A stretch of 64,000 bases of DNA. It comes from Suillus spraguei (lineage: Eukaryota > Basidiomycota > Agaricomycetes > Boletales > Suillaceae). Within the stretch, counting starts at the first letter, position 1. Every line of letters begins with the position of its first letter. The position numbers and the translations under genes are program-made. Shown one piece after another: positions 63,301 to 64,000 of the stretch. The notes under the pieces are model-generated. The model made no database searches. It saw only the letters and a program-made list of their open reading frames with translations, and was not told the origin of the DNA. The stretch lies in the NCBI GenBank assembly GCA_016800925.1, contig JABCPU010000198.1, positions 58,713 through 122,712 on the forward strand, written 5' to 3'.

Positions 63301-64000
63301 GCCCAAATTTGACGCTCCTCGCAGTAAACGCTATTGGGCATATGGGAACATGCCCACCTCCTCACTCGCTCAATTTCAAGTGCTTCGGACCTACAAAAGC
63401 CATGGAGAAGGCCGCTCATGACAAATGTCATGCCTGGCTTCGCGCGACATCTCAATCTCAGGACACTACGCAAGTTGCTTGTAATCCCAGTACACCCCCC
63501 AAGACTTTTCGTCATTGGGAATCCCTCCTAAGGGTAAGTGTATACTATATTACGAGTGTCGTGGTGTTCTGACGCTGAACAGCGTGATGACCAAATTTTC
63601 TCCCTGCCTTGTTTGATGAAATCATGGGTCGATAATACTACATATCGTGCATACATAAGCGCATCTTGTGCAAAACCAACGAGCCTCTACGTATCGACAA
63701 CAAACAGAGGTTCACCCGAAAGGAATACAAATCGTTGGATGCGCTCATGTCTATTTTCCATATTCTGGACTTGAAGACGCAACGAGCACAGGCCGAAGCA
63801 GATATGTTTTCTGAAGCCATTGAACGCACTGCTGAAATCGAGTTCACTGATGATGGTATGCTTGTAGCTTTGTTTCAATTTTATAATACTAAGATGATTA
63901 TAGGTTTGTCTTCGGGTTCGGGAACTACTACGACATATGACTCGCGTTTGCCTGATGATTGGTTTGATGATTGGTTTTCGAGCTCATCTGCACCTTCTAA
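60312..64000 (+). CDS. Long multi-exon gene of unknown function (3' end outside window)
   Basis: Starts MSFLSDNQQYHANLSAPARD. Later exons read CYMYWSHLDSVLPYY; GPLSGSSDVMPFVGYTTVGL; RITLSAYLQTGFIHISVFEA; APSNCQTIIFWAEHPLGYNM; ASLKAIMIAYPKWRLVLAYL; SWLSEFIRDTKHTMLEAINH; DVVEQLPNTTLMRAYPTPRE; LQHVEDQAHPSLLPYVRCSL; LSDSLFITTAVLFGLVDSHD; CPPPHSLNFKCFGPTKAMEK; and NEPLRIDNKQRFTRKEYKSL. Introns of 45-70 nt with GT-AG ends join in phase at most junctions I checked, and the frame runs to the window edge. No domain is recognised. It follows the Plavaka transposase by about 230 bp in the same orientation, so it could be a host gene or a second gene of the element. Confidence 0.6.

Overview
The window is nuclear DNA of a filamentous basidiomycete, most likely an Agaricomycete. 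Genes are split by many introns of about 40-60 nt. The window holds families typical of that group: F-box, DUF6535, DUF6698, KOW/Spt5-like and Plavaka-type transposase. The only housekeeping gene recognised with certainty is ribosomal protein eL34 (11722-12179, minus strand). All multi-exon models were read by eye, so splice sites are proposals.

Layout. 1-6.5 kb: two tandem F-box-family genes separated by G-rich minisatellites, long perfect hairpins and duplicated spacer blocks. 7.5-12.2 kb: a divergent pair of unknown genes, a four-helix membrane protein and eL34. 14.1-25.8 kb: a full-length LINE-type retrotransposon (minus strand, 13-bp target duplication, poly-A tail, two ORFs). An intact Ty1/Copia element with equal-length 351-bp LTRs has jumped into its ORF1. 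26.5-27.0 kb: a small secreted precursor with two exact-length 21-residue repeats, each ending in Lys-Arg (a Kex2-processed repeat peptide). 28-36.3 kb: two copies of a DUF6535 membrane-protein gene, each with its own disabling mutations. Between them lie a decayed ankyrin-like gene and a zinc-knuckle gene. 37.1-38.0 kb: six tandem tRNA-Leu-like units. 39.07-40.46 kb: a complete-ended but internally deleted PIF/Harbinger transposon. 41-43.7 kb: an LTR-like remnant and a 114/228-bp satellite. 43.9-51 kb: DUF6698, a small coiled-coil gene and a KOW-domain Spt5-like gene. 51-55.7 kb: several small unknown genes. 55.9-64 kb: a Plavaka-type transposase gene with two apparent frameshifts, followed on the same strand by a long unknown multi-exon gene that runs off the window.

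The window is therefore mostly accessory: roughly a quarter is recognisable transposon and much of the rest is local duplication. The most novel candidates are the repeat-peptide precursor, the tRNA-Leu-like tandem array, the triplicated exon-intron cassette at the start of DUF6535 copy 2, and the unknown gene next to the Plavaka transposase. Several breaks are single-base indels, so a base-calling check of the assembly is advisable before calling pseudogenes final.
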